Assembly: GCF_015476545.1 (NCBI RefSeq)
Contig: NZ_JADMKV010000014.1
Coordinates: 1 to 64,000 of the forward strand
Direction of reading: 5' to 3'
Origin: Methylobacter sp. BlB1
Lineage (GTDB): Bacteria > Pseudomonadota > Gammaproteobacteria > Methylococcales > Methylomonadaceae
Length of the DNA stretch: 64,000 bases
The position numbers were made by a program, and so were the translations under genes. Position 1 is the stretch's first letter, and each line of letters opens with the position of its first letter. Positions 15,838 through 28,886 of the stretch are shown here, one piece after another. The notes below the pieces were generated by a model. That model was given only the letters and a program-made list of their open reading frames with translations, made no database searches and had not been told where the DNA came from.

Positions 15838-16128
15838 CTATCGTTCTTCCGGTTCATCGCCAGGCATGCCTTTTCTATCAGGTTGCGCATCGGGAGGAGA
15901 CGTTTCGGGAGCGTTCGGGTCGATAATCCGCTTTGGCGTCGGCGTAGGTTTGGCCTTCTCCATTTTTTCTTTTGTCCAGTAAGATTCGATAGCTTTTGAC
16001 TCATCCCTTGTCTTCGTTTTGTCGGTTTCTGTCGCCCTCCGTTGGTCCGTATCGGTTTGCGTTTGTCCGCAGCTTGTCATCGAAATTAGCCATAAACCCA
16101 GCACAAGCTTCCATTTTGAATAATGCAT
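15838..16128 (-). CDS. Small putative lipoprotein sharing a motif with the adjacent protease
   Basis: 96 residues. The start at 16128 has GGAGGTTATATC before it and opens a lipoprotein signal peptide (MHYSKWKLVLGLWLISMTSC, cysteine at 20); the open frame upstream to 16215 has no such support. The mature part is highly charged and Pro-rich (KPTPTPKRII, ETSPPDAQPDRKG) and contains AIESYWTKEKMEKAKP, which closely resembles AIISYWTSAKMSKTKP near residue 54 of the protease encoded 93 bp upstream. I recognise no family. The shared segment suggests a common binding or processing role for the pair. Confidence 0.65.
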   Translation of the reverse strand: MHYSKWKLVLGLWLISMTSCGQTQTDTDQRRATETDKTKTRDESKAIESYWTKEKMEKAKPTPTPKRIIDPNAPETSPPDAQPDRKGMPGDEPEER

Positions 16129-16221
16129 GATATAACCTCCAGCTTTAAATGAACCAAGGCTTAAGTTGTCTGAATCCATTGCCTTAAAGGCTTCGGCTAA
16201 AGCTAATGATGCCAATTTGCT

Positions 16222-17487
16222 TTAAGGGTCGTTGTTGGAATGCGCAAAACATGCGGCTATGATGTCTTCGGATTCGTCATTATCAGATGTAGTGTTCCTA
16301 AACGGAGGCGAGCTCATCTCCTGCCAAAATAGTCCACTTGTAGTGGTAGGGGGCATGTTGCAATTAACCAGACAGCGGCTGTGGCTATTCACCCCATTGA
16401 CTGCATTACTTAGAGGGTCCGTTGTACTCGATGCATCGGTATCAGGCGTTTCACCGAGTCCGCCTGTCCACCCTAAAATCCAAGGTCCTCCGCTTGATCC
16501 GCCTGTTAAATCGCTGCCGATTATTTTGGAAATCTGTCCGCCACTGGTCGAATCATAGGTGTACCACTCAGTCGATGCAGTTGTTTGTAAAGTTCTTCCC
16601 CTGAACGGAGGGATACCCGGATATCCGAACGTGCGTTCGGCTTGGTTAGGGGGAAAGTTCCAGGCATGAGCCAACCATCCCGTGATATTGCCAATTTTAT
16701 CCGCTATTTTCGTTCCCGTGGCTGCAGTTATTAAGCAAGAATAATCGTAATCCGCGTCGCCTGAGGTATGCCAGCGGCTCGGTACAACTCTTGCAATTAT
16801 TGCCCAACAGCCTCTTGCCGGATGTGCGCCGTTGGCATAGCTTGGGCAAAACAGCTGGTTCGTAGCCAAATGTCCTTTTCCATCCGAACTGCAGTGGCCC
16901 GCAGTAATCAATGTGCTTCTATTAATTACGGAAGCGGAGCAAGAGGTATCCCTTCCATTGAGAGTGTAAAACAGTATTCCAATAGTCGATTTGGGATAGG
17001 CTATAATGGGTTCGGCCTCTCTCCACCGCTGAAACGGACCATAGGGGCCGTCTTTAGGGTTAACGGGGCTACTGCCATGCATCGGTTGGATCAGATCACC
17101 ATGAGCCACGCTCTCGGAAGACAGTAAGGATTCAGATGACACGGTGCGTGGCGCGGTATCGCAATTTTTAGCTTTAGGCGGACAGCCGGGAGAGTATCCA
17201 GGAAGGGCTTGCTCATCACTTTCCTGGCTGGCCGAGGAGAAAAGCAATGAATCCGACTTGATAACGACTTTAGGCATTTGCGCAGGCTTGGTCTTGGACA
17301 TTTTTGCTGACGTCCAATAGGATATAATGGCCTGCGCATCGGCAGTCGTCATGGCTCTTTTTCTTTCGTCCATATTGACCATAATGACCCCATCTGTAGC
17401 TTCCGCAGCGGCTTCCAGCGTCGGTTGCGCATAAGTTGTTGTCATACAAGACCATAGCCCTGCCACGACAGTTTTTGAATATCTCAT
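16222..17487 (-). CDS. Secreted trypsin-like (S1/V8-type) serine protease
   Basis: 421 residues with a signal peptide (MRYSKTVVAGLWSCMTTTYA), a ~130-residue charged N-terminal region, and a chymotrypsin-fold catalytic domain. The triad is visible: His in ITAGHCSS (~200), Asp probably in GDADYDYSCL (~250), and Ser in LTGGSSGGPW (~340). Several cysteines (CSASVI, CPSYANGAHPARGC, CLVNC) suggest disulfides. Residues ~48-70 contain AIISYWTSAKMSKTKP, shared with the adjacent small lipoprotein; this may be a propeptide element. It probably acts in the periplasm or outside the cell. The substrate is unknown. Confidence 0.83.
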   Translation of the reverse strand: MRYSKTVVAGLWSCMTTTYAQPTLEAAAEATDGVIMVNMDERKRAMTTADAQAIISYWTSAKMSKTKPAQMPKVVIKSDSLLFSSASQESDEQALPGYSPGCPPKAKNCDTAPRTVSSESLLSSESVAHGDLIQPMHGSSPVNPKDGPYGPFQRWREAEPIIAYPKSTIGILFYTLNGRDTSCSASVINRSTLITAGHCSSDGKGHLATNQLFCPSYANGAHPARGCWAIIARVVPSRWHTSGDADYDYSCLITAATGTKIADKIGNITGWLAHAWNFPPNQAERTFGYPGIPPFRGRTLQTTASTEWYTYDSTSGGQISKIIGSDLTGGSSGGPWILGWTGGLGETPDTDASSTTDPLSNAVNGVNSHSRCLVNCNMPPTTTSGLFWQEMSSPPFRNTTSDNDESEDIIAACFAHSNNDP

Positions 17488-18149
17488 GCTAATGCCTCGC
17501 CATTATTTTGTAATTGATATTTCACTCGATAAGGACAGAACCGAGACCTTGCAAAACACACTTAATTCATCAGAAAAAACAAAAAGAATCTTGGAATAAG
17601 CTTTTCAATGCCTGTTTGACGGCGACAGTACGCGATGCGGGGCAGTGTAACGGTTAAAAAGATTAACCATTAAAGCATTTATTTTTAGCCAGAAAAGAAG
17701 TTCAGGCATTCACCGGCCTGAAAAAGATCCATTAACTAGCCGATCATGGGCCAGAGCGTTTCTGTTCTTTATAAAACAGCCTGAACAGGCGCAATCTCAA
17801 TTCAGGTATCAGGAAGAACAAGGACCTTATATCAGCGCTTGATTATTTCTTGATGAGTTCTTCAGATTTAACTGTTTTTTCAGATTCGTTTTATGGAAAT
17901 TTAAGGTTAGATTGATTAACACTATAGTCGAGATTGAGCTGGTGATTTTACTAATGCGGTATTTACTCTAACTTCGAATCATCCTCAATAGCAAGAAGCT
18001 TGGCCGGAAGTACTATTTTATCTCGGCTTTGATTTAGTGGTGATAAACGTCATCAGAATTTAATAATTGATTTTTATAATTAAATGTCAAGCATGGCGCC
18101 GAGTCGGAGTTATGGTCGATAAATCGAGTTAAGCTTTTGCAGGATTGAT
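17488..18149. other. AT-rich intergenic region without a recognised gene
   Basis: About 660 bases upstream of the protease gene (promoter expected near 17500-17560 on the minus strand) and before the direct repeats that precede mbtH. Composition is low in GC. A short inverted repeat, caggc / gcctg, near 17704-17722 is the only structure noticed. Confidence 0.4.
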
Positions 18150-18240
18150 GCATGATGTGCCCTGTCAGGGCTTATGTAAGTCTTGCCGGACATTGGTGAG
18201 GTGTTCTCCGACAAGCATCATGCATGCGGTTCTATACCGG
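18150..18240 (+). repeat. Structured direct repeat A upstream of mbtH
   Basis: A ~91-bp element from gcatgatgtgccctgtcagg to ctataccgg, repeated at 18440-18531. Inside it gcatgatg (18150-18157) pairs with catcatgc (18216-18223), and cttgccgga pairs with tccgacaag with one mismatch, so the strand can fold into a long stem-loop around a cattggtgag loop. Conservation of both stems and loop in the second copy suggests a structured RNA or a protein-binding element rather than coding sequence. Confidence 0.6.
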
Positions 18241-18439
18241 GCAGAGTTCCCGAACGCCCGTTGTATCATTTTTGATTCTCTTCATTTTTGCTGGACAAAG
18301 CAAAATCTGAGCTGGGAAATTCAGAACCAGAAGAGTATCATAAGAATATACCTTATTTTTTTTAAGGTTAAAAGATCGGGTATGCGAGCTGGTGTGTGAT
18401 TACAGAAATTGATCCTGTCTCGGACTGGGTTGGGCTATT

Positions 18440-18531
18440 GCATGATGCGGTCCTGGCAGGGCTTATGTAAGTTTTGTCGGACATTGGTGAGTAATCTCCG
18501 GCAGGCAATCATGCATGTGACGCTATATCGG
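18440..18531 (+). repeat. Structured direct repeat B upstream of mbtH
   Basis: Second copy of the element at 18150-18240, starting gcatgatgcggtcctggcag, sharing gcttatgtaagt, tgtcggacattggtgag, tctccgg and catgcatg, and ending tatatcgg. The copies start 290 bp apart, and this one ends about 140 bp before mbtH, so it may lie in the mbtH leader. A faint third match is seen near 30260-30300 ahead of the decayed mbtH copy. Confidence 0.6.
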
Positions 18532-18669
18532 ATAGTCAAACGCCAGATGGATCGTAAAGGGAGGGATTGTGGACTCCATCACATTGTGATGGATATAACA
18601 AAACATGAACAGGGAAATCTGTATTATAATCGTCACCCCTTAAGATTTTTTTAAGAAAGGAGAGAATCG

Positions 18670-18921
18670 ATGAGTTGGAGCAAGGAAGAAGACCGGATGA
18701 CTTATCAGGTCGTTGTCAACAAAGAGAATCAATATTCAATCTGGTCGGACTTCAAAGAGATTCCGGACGGTTGGCAGGCGGTCGGCAAGTCCGGAAACAA
18801 AGAAGCCTGCCTAACCTATATCAAGGAAATATGGACCGATATGCGGCCTCTCAGTCTCCGCAGTCAGATGGATGTTGCCGGAAAGCCAGCGATGGCAGCC
18901 AGAGCGTCAGGACAACGCTGA
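18670..18921 (+). CDS. MbtH-like NRPS accessory protein
   Basis: 83 residues with the MbtH signature: NKENQYSIW near the start, the [10 protein letters not shown] turn with conserved Trp, CLTYI, then [10 protein letters not shown]. MbtH-like proteins bind and activate adenylation domains of NRPSs; the cognate enzyme is the NRPS 1 kb downstream. The ATG at 18670 has AAAGGAG eight bases before it. An internal ATG at 18697 (MTYQVVVN) is the position where many MbtH proteins start, so the first nine residues could be an extension. A non-functional copy of this gene with its leader is present at 30335-30595. Confidence 0.93.
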   Translation: MSWSKEEDRMTYQVVVNKENQYSIWSDFKEIPDGWQAVGKSGNKEACLTYIKEIWTDMRPLSLRSQMDVAGKPAMAARASGQR

Positions 18922-18935
18922 GAAGAGGCTAGCGC

Positions 18936-19772
18936 ATGTCTGGGCACGATTGGGAGTCCTCCGTCTGGTTTCCGTCTGCAAACCGCAAGTCGACGGCAAA
19001 GATCCGGCTTTTCTGTTTCCCTTATGCCGGGGGGAATTCTTCTTTATTCAGTGCGTGGCCAGAATATTTTTCTGATTTGGTGGAGGTCTGTCCGGTAAAC
19101 TTGCCAGGACGGGGAATCCGCTTTCATGAGAAAGCGTTCACGCAATTGGCGCCGTTGGCGCGCGAACTTGCAACGGCGATAGCGCCGTGCCTCGATATAC
19201 CCTTTGCTTTTTTCGGACACAGCCTCGGCGGTCTGTTGGCTTTCGAACTGGCCCACGAGCTGCGGGCGGCGCACCGGATGATGCCCTTTTGCCTTTTTGT
19301 ATCGGGCTGTCGCACCCCTAGACGAGACGTACCGAAAAGGACACTCCACGACCTGCCTGAGGATGAATTCTTGACCGAAATTAAGCGAATTGGCGGCACT
19401 CCCGAAGATGTACTAAACAATCGTGAACTGATGTCAATAATGCTGCCGACCCTGCGTGCCGACTTCTCGCTCTGGGAAACTTACCGGTGCATGCGGAGCG
19501 AGCCGCTGACGTGTCCTATCGTGGCATTCGGAGGTCTGCAGGATTCTCGCGTTAGCTGCGAGCAACTCGAATCATGGTGTAAAGAGACGCGCGGACAGTT
19601 TTCACTCCATTTGTTTCCTGGCGATCATTTCTTCCTTCATGCCCAAACAATGCCGTTATTGGCTATAATCGCCCGGTACCTCGAACCGCAGATTCACAGG
19701 ATGGCCTTGCACATGCCGCTATCGGCTGTCCGATACCGTCAAAATGGAGCACAGGACTACGATTTATTTTAA
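18936..19772 (+). CDS. Type II thioesterase (NRPS editing)
   Basis: 278 residues, alpha/beta hydrolase fold of the GrsT/TEII family: an N-terminal RLFCFPYAGGNSSLFSAWPE segment, the nucleophile elbow GHSLGG (~94), GGLQDSRVSC near the acid, and the catalytic His in PGDHFFLHAQ. Such stand-alone thioesterases release wrongly loaded or stalled acyl groups from carrier domains. The gene starts 14 bp after mbtH and precedes the NRPS gene by 184 bp, so the three very likely function together. A short C-terminal tail after the canonical fold is not conserved in any way I recognise. Confidence 0.92.
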   Translation: MSGHDWESSVWFPSANRKSTAKIRLFCFPYAGGNSSLFSAWPEYFSDLVEVCPVNLPGRGIRFHEKAFTQLAPLARELATAIAPCLDIPFAFFGHSLGGLLAFELAHELRAAHRMMPFCLFVSGCRTPRRDVPKRTLHDLPEDEFLTEIKRIGGTPEDVLNNRELMSIMLPTLRADFSLWETYRCMRSEPLTCPIVAFGGLQDSRVSCEQLESWCKETRGQFSLHLFPGDHFFLHAQTMPLLAIIARYLEPQIHRMALHMPLSAVRYRQNGAQDYDLF

Positions 19773-19956
19773 GTTTCAATTATGAGTGACATGTTGTCGA
19801 GCGCTACGATCACGCTGTCGCGAAGGCAACCAGAATCGCAACATCTTTTAAATGATGAAGATACTGGATAATGAAGAACGATTACCCTCATTGTGCACCA
19901 TAAAATAACTGCCTATTGGCGAAAGACTCACTGAATCACAAGTAAAAAGAAAAATT

Positions 19957-24018
<4,062 letters not shown>

Positions 24019-24178
24019 TTGTATAGGATGGAGTGCTAGCGCCTCCTATTCAAGCCAATAGAATATATACTGCTGGCCAATTCCAGTCAGATATGTCTGG
24101 AAAACTACACGATGCGCTACATTTGGATGAGGCAGATTAACAGCTGTCAGATCGGCGATTGATAATTAGCCATGATAA

Positions 24179-24200
24179 ACTCCCGGTTAATACCGGGAGT
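24179..24200 (+). terminator. Stem-loop after the NRPS gene
   Basis: actcccgg (24179-24186) and ccgggagt (24193-24200) form a perfect 8-bp stem with a 6-base loop, 160 bp after the NRPS stop. No T-run follows, so it could be a factor-dependent end or simply an extragenic palindrome. Confidence 0.4.
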
Positions 24201-24452
24201 GCTCAAGTATGAGCTATCAGGCTTTCGATTGGATTCTTTGAAATTTGAGCAATGGTCTGGAGAATCCCAAATGGGATAATCTCAGAGACTAGAACAAGAC
24301 GATACTGCGTGCCAACGGTTGATCTTGATGCAGAGTAGAGGTGGGCCGCCATTGCATGAGAGCAGGAGCGCGAGGAGGACCTATAAGTTTGACCGCACGA
24401 CCTGCAGGCTCTTGAAGAGCTTAAGTTCGTTTACATGCCGGCCCCAGGATTT
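24201..24452. other. Intergenic region between the convergent NRPS and glycosyltransferase genes
   Basis: About 250 bases with no supported gene. All six frames are interrupted and I recognise no protein fragment in the pieces. Confidence 0.4.
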
Positions 24453-25706
24453 TCAGCGAATATAGGGCTGCAGAAGTTCAATTGCCTTAGCTACACCATC
24501 ATTGACTTGCATTGTTTGGCTTGCTTGTTGGGCACGGTTTCGATAACCCGTGGCCGATAACGTAGCGCTAATGGCATTGGCTAGGGCTTGTGCCGTCACT
24601 TTTTGGGCCGGCAGTGGTTTAACCGCCAATCCTAGTTGATGAAGCCGCCTTCCCCAAAACATCTGTTCATCCATGAACGGAATTGCTATCGACGGACAAC
24701 CGGCGCGGGTAGCGGCATGAGTCGTTCCGGCACCGCCATGATGTACAACTGCCGCACAATGCTTGAAGACCGGCTGATGCGGATGTTTGCCGATGAAATA
24801 GATGTTTCCTGTCTGGCTATCTGATGGATAGCGATCATCACTAGTCTGAATAATCGCGCGGCAGCCCGTCAGATCAGCGGCTTGCAAAAATAAATCCATA
24901 CTCCATTCTGGAACTGACTGTTGAAAACTACCCAGTGTCATGTACACGGGAGCAGGTCCTTGATCCAGAAATGCCTGCAAGCTATCCGGCAATGCCCAAC
25001 GCTGTGCATCTTCGGTAAATTCGAGAAACCCGCAGATTTTGTTGAAAGGTTGCCATTCTTCACTGCCAATACAAAACAACGGATCGGCCGCTACCAGATT
25101 GAGCTGCTGCGATGTTAACAGTTCAGTGAGAACATTAGCGGGTGGCGTTTGTCCTACCGAACGCCACAATCGCGTCAATGGTTGTTTGAAAGCCCAATTT
25201 CCTGCCACATCCAACAGCTTCCAGTAGAGCGGGTTGAGATATCGACCTAAACTGGGTGCGCCGGTCGGTGCAAACTGCCCGCTGGGTATGGCGGAAGGGC
25301 AGAAATTCACGCTGAAAAACGGCTTGCTCTGTTGAAGCGCTGCCAATTTCAATGGATAAAGGATATGACGGCCGATGACATAGTCGTTTTCAGCAACCAA
25401 TGCTTGCGCTGCTTCATAAATGGCCTGTTCAAACGGAAAAAACGCTTCGTTGAACAAGATCCGCAGCCATTGCAAAGAGTTCATGTGAAGGGAGCGTTTG
25501 CTAAAGTCCTCCAGATCGAAATCTATCCGTTCAGGTATTTGCCGATAGGCGATCCCCAACTGGTCACAGATTCCCTGATAACTTTGATTATCGACACTGG
25601 TAGCGGCTAAAGTAATTTGATGACCGGCTTTTTGCAAACCGTCCGCTAATGCCAGAAGTGGACGCACATCACCGTTTGATCCCCAAGTTTGAATTCCAAT
25701 TTTCAT
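24453..25706 (-). CDS. UGT-type glycosyltransferase (GT1/sterol glucosyltransferase-like)
   Basis: 417 residues. The N-terminal half opens with KIGIQTWGSNGDVRPLLALA, the acceptor-side glycine-rich loop of this class, and the C-terminal half has the nucleotide-sugar donor signature VHHGGAGTTHAATRAGCPSIAIPF... DEQMFWGRRLHQLG (~325-370). Closest known types are bacterial macrolide, sterol and rhamnolipid-like GT-B transferases. It is convergent with the NRPS and next to an RND pump gene, so it could decorate the NRPS product or a membrane triterpenoid; neither is proven. The start overlaps no neighbour, and 75 bp separate it from the pump gene upstream, so it may be the last gene of the pump operon. 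Confidence 0.85.
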   Translation of the reverse strand: MKIGIQTWGSNGDVRPLLALADGLQKAGHQITLAATSVDNQSYQGICDQLGIAYRQIPERIDFDLEDFSKRSLHMNSLQWLRILFNEAFFPFEQAIYEAAQALVAENDYVIGRHILYPLKLAALQQSKPFFSVNFCPSAIPSGQFAPTGAPSLGRYLNPLYWKLLDVAGNWAFKQPLTRLWRSVGQTPPANVLTELLTSQQLNLVAADPLFCIGSEEWQPFNKICGFLEFTEDAQRWALPDSLQAFLDQGPAPVYMTLGSFQQSVPEWSMDLFLQAADLTGCRAIIQTSDDRYPSDSQTGNIYFIGKHPHQPVFKHCAAVVHHGGAGTTHAATRAGCPSIAIPFMDEQMFWGRRLHQLGLAVKPLPAQKVTAQALANAISATLSATGYRNRAQQASQTMQVNDGVAKAIELLQPYIR

Positions 25707-25781
25707 AATTTAGCTAGTTAATAGTGAAAGTAACCGCATAGGCGACGCGCGCAAATTGCCATTGAACGCCTATGCCAGCGC

Positions 25782-28700
25782 TTAATGCACAGATAAAGTG
25801 GCGCTGCTGCCGGCCAATTTTTCCTCATTGCCGTCACCGGCCGGCTGATTCCGTTTACCGCGCCGGAGCAACTGCTGCAAACCATCGACATAGGTCAACA
25901 CCACCGGTACCACCAGCAGGCTGAGCAGTGTGGAACTGAGTAGGCCCCCGATCACCGTGATCGCCATCGGCTGCCTGAAGCCGGCGTCGGCGCCTAAACC
26001 CAGGGCAATCGGCAACATGCCGGCCACCATCGCCACGGTGGTCATGATGATGGGCCGGGCGCGCTTCCTGCAGGCATCCAGCAGGGCCTCATGCTGAGAT
26101 AAACCGTGGTCGCGCCTGGCTGACAGCGCGTATTCCACCAGCAGAATCGAGTTCTTGGTGACGATGCCCATCAGCATGATCAACCCTATCGTCGATGAAA
26201 TGTTCATCTCGCCGCCAGTGAGCAGCAGCGCGATAAATGCCCCGCCCATCGACAGCGGAATCGCCGACAGGATGGTCAGCGGCTGGAAGAAATCCTTGAA
26301 CAGCAGCACCAGCACGCAGAACACGCAAAGCAGGCCCGTCAGCATCGCGAAACCGAAACCGCTGGCCATCTCTTCCATGATTTCCGCATCGCCGGTCGAA
26401 ATCAGCTTGACGCCGGCCGGCAGGTTTTTCGCTGCCGGCAGCGCCTTGGCGTCGGCCAGCGCCTTGCCTAATGACAGTCCGCCCAGATCGGCGTTGATGA
26501 CGACGAAACGGCGGCGGTCGTAACGATCCACCTGCACCGAGCCTCCGGCCAGCGACAACTCGGCGACGCTGGACAACGGTATCAGACCATTGGCGGACTT
26601 GATCCGCAGATTGGACAGCACCTGCAGGTCCCGGCGGGCAGCATCGGCCATGCGCACCCGAATCCCGAGCTGCCGGTTATCCAGGTTGAGCTTGGCCAGC
26701 TGCGCGTCGAAATCGCCGATGGTGGCGATGCGCACGGTCTCGCCGATCAGCTCCGCGGTGACGCCCAGTTCGGCGGCGCGCCGCCAGTCAGGCCGAATCA
26801 CGATTTCCGGCCGTTCCAGACTGGCGGTGCTGGTAATGCCGCTCAGGGTGCCGAGGCTGCGCAGATCCCGTTCCAAGGCCTGAGCGCTGGCTTTCAGCGC
26901 CGCGACATTATCGCTGGACAGAATCAGCGACATTTTTTCGCCCGGCCCGCCGATGCCGATGGTGAAACGGGCGCCGGCAACATTCTTCAAAGCTTGGCGT
27001 ACCGCCTTTTCGATGACGAGTTGCGAGGGTCTTTGATCGCGTTCGTTCAACGTCAGCGTCATCGAGCCTTCACGTACTTCGCCGGCCCGGATCATACCGT
27101 TGCCCGGCCGGCTGCTGCCGATCGCCGTGAACAGATGGCTGATGCCGGGGATCGGTTGCAGCGCCACCCGCATGGCTTCGGCCACCCGGCCGGCATCGGT
27201 GATTGAACTGCCCGGCGGCAATTCGAAACGTACCAACGTATGGTCGCGATCGGCAGCCGGCACAAAGCTGGACGGAATCAACGGCAACAACGCACAGGAG
27301 GCAATGAAGAACAGCGTTGCCAATGCCATGGTGGTCTTGCGCCGATCCAGCGTCCAGCGCACGGTCTGCAGATAAAACCGCATCAGCCCGCCGTCTGCCG
27401 CCACCGGATGTTGGCGATCAGTGAGCAGAAATACCGCCAGCACCGGCGTCAGCAACCGCGCCACCAGCAGCGAGGCCAACACCGCCACCACGGCCGTCCA
27501 GCCGAATTGCTTGAAAAACATCCCGGAAATGCCGCTCATCAATGCCGTCGGCATGAATACCGCCACTAAGGTCAGCGTAGTGGCAATCACCGCCAGCGCG
27601 ATTTCATTGACCGCCTCGGCGGCGGCTTGGCGTACCGTTTTGCCCATCTGCACATGACGAGCGATGTTTTCGATTTCGACGATGGCATCGTCTACCAGGA
27701 TGCCGACCACAATAGCCAGTGACAGCAAGGTCAGCATGTTCAGGGAAAAATCCAGCCAATACATCGCCGCAAAGGTCGGCAGTATCGATAATGGCAGAGC
27801 CGAAGCAGACACCAGCGTCGCCCGCCAGTCGCGCAGGAACCACCACACCACCAGCACCGCCAGCACCGAGCCTTCGTACAGCATTGTCATCGAACCCTGA
27901 TACTGTTCCAGCGCATAAGCCACCGAACCAGAAATCAAGGTCACGCTGATGGTCGGATCGGCCTGCTGCAAACGTTGCAATGCTTGTTGCACGCCTTCGG
28001 CGATGCGGCTTTCATCATGGCCTTTGGCGCGGTAAATATTGAAGCCTATCACCGGCTTGCCGTCCAGCATGGCTAACTGGGTACGCTCGGCCACCGTATC
28101 CCTGACCGTGGCGATCTGATCCAGGCGCACGTCGCGCCCGTTGCCCAGCGTTATCGGCAAGGCTGCCAATTCCGAGGCTTGGCGTACCGTCGCCAAGGTC
28201 CGGAACGATTGTTCGGCCAGACCGAGATTGCCGCGTCCGCCGGAAGACTCCTGCTGCACCTGTTTCAGCGCCCGGGACACATCGGTGGCCGTCACGCCCA
28301 GCGCTGCCATGCGCACCGGATCGACTTCCACCTGGACCTCGCGCTGCACGCCGCCCAGACGCTCGAAGCGGCCGACGCCGCGCACACTGGACAGAGTTTT
28401 GTTAACGGTATCGTCGATAAACCAGGACAAGGCCTCCTCGTCCAGCCGCGAAGAGGCAATCGCATAGGTCAGCGTCGGCGCGCCGCCGACGTTGATGGCG
28501 CTAATGCTGGGCTGCTGCACGCTGGTCGGCAAGTCCGAACGCACCTGGTCGACGGCATCCTTGGTTTCGATCAAGGCGTCCGACAGTTTCTTCTCCAGCT
28601 CGAATTCGGCAGTGATTTGCACCAGGCCGTCGGTGATCGAAGTGCGTATGTGCTTGATGCCCGATAGGGTAGCGATGGAGTCTTCGACCTTGCGTGCTAC

Positions 28701-28886
28701 TTCAGTTTCCAGCTGCGCCGGCGCCGCGCCGGGCTGGCTGAGCTTGATGCTGATGCCGGGCAGGTCAAGGTCCGGCAGGCTTTGAATAGGCAGCTGTTGA
28801 AAACCGCGCAATCCGGCCAGCGTCAGCAGTATGAACAATAAGATGGCCGGTATCGGGTTGCGTATGGACCAGGTTGCCAGATTCAT
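25782..28886 (-). CDS. RND (HAE1-type) efflux pump inner-membrane protein
   Basis: 1034 residues with the two-fold RND layout: N-terminal helix (NPIPAILLFILLTLAGLRGF), large periplasmic loop, six membrane helices, then a second loop and helices. The proton-relay residues are visible in GILVDDAIVEIENI (paired Asp in TM4) and MGIVTKNSILLVEYA (Lys in TM10). It overlaps the adaptor gene by 4 bp. Such pumps export hydrophobic or amphiphilic compounds with a membrane-fusion adaptor and a TolC-type channel, which are both encoded here. Export of the NRPS product is a reasonable guess from context. The C-terminus is short and Asn/Gly-rich. Confidence 0.93.
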   Translation of the reverse strand: MNLATWSIRNPIPAILLFILLTLAGLRGFQQLPIQSLPDLDLPGISIKLSQPGAAPAQLETEVARKVEDSIATLSGIKHIRTSITDGLVQITAEFELEKKLSDALIETKDAVDQVRSDLPTSVQQPSISAINVGGAPTLTYAIASSRLDEEALSWFIDDTVNKTLSSVRGVGRFERLGGVQREVQVEVDPVRMAALGVTATDVSRALKQVQQESSGGRGNLGLAEQSFRTLATVRQASELAALPITLGNGRDVRLDQIATVRDTVAERTQLAMLDGKPVIGFNIYRAKGHDESRIAEGVQQALQRLQQADPTISVTLISGSVAYALEQYQGSMTMLYEGSVLAVLVVWWFLRDWRATLVSASALPLSILPTFAAMYWLDFSLNMLTLLSLAIVVGILVDDAIVEIENIARHVQMGKTVRQAAAEAVNEIALAVIATTLTLVAVFMPTALMSGISGMFFKQFGWTAVVAVLASLLVARLLTPVLAVFLLTDRQHPVAADGGLMRFYLQTVRWTLDRRKTTMALATLFFIASCALLPLIPSSFVPAADRDHTLVRFELPPGSSITDAGRVAEAMRVALQPIPGISHLFTAIGSSRPGNGMIRAGEVREGSMTLTLNERDQRPSQLVIEKAVRQALKNVAGARFTIGIGGPGEKMSLILSSDNVAALKASAQALERDLRSLGTLSGITSTASLERPEIVIRPDWRRAAELGVTAELIGETVRIATIGDFDAQLAKLNLDNRQLGIRVRMADAARRDLQVLSNLRIKSANGLIPLSSVAELSLAGGSVQVDRYDRRRFVVINADLGGLSLGKALADAKALPAAKNLPAGVKLISTGDAEIMEEMASGFGFAMLTGLLCVFCVLVLLFKDFFQPLTILSAIPLSMGGAFIALLLTGGEMNISSTIGLIMLMGIVTKNSILLVEYALSARRDHGLSQHEALLDACRKRARPIIMTTVAMVAGMLPIALGLGADAGFRQPMAITVIGGLLSSTLLSLLVVPVVLTYVDGLQQLLRRGKRNQPAGDGNEEKLAGSSATLSVH

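Noticed and set aside
18145-18654. Two short plus-strand frames over the direct repeats upstream of mbtH
   Set aside because: The frames follow the repeats rather than codon-like conservation, the two copies are in different frame contexts, and stems rather than codons are conserved.
24201-24452. Possible transposase remnant after the NRPS gene
   Set aside because: Short Arg-rich readings exist, but every frame is broken and none matches a transposase motif.
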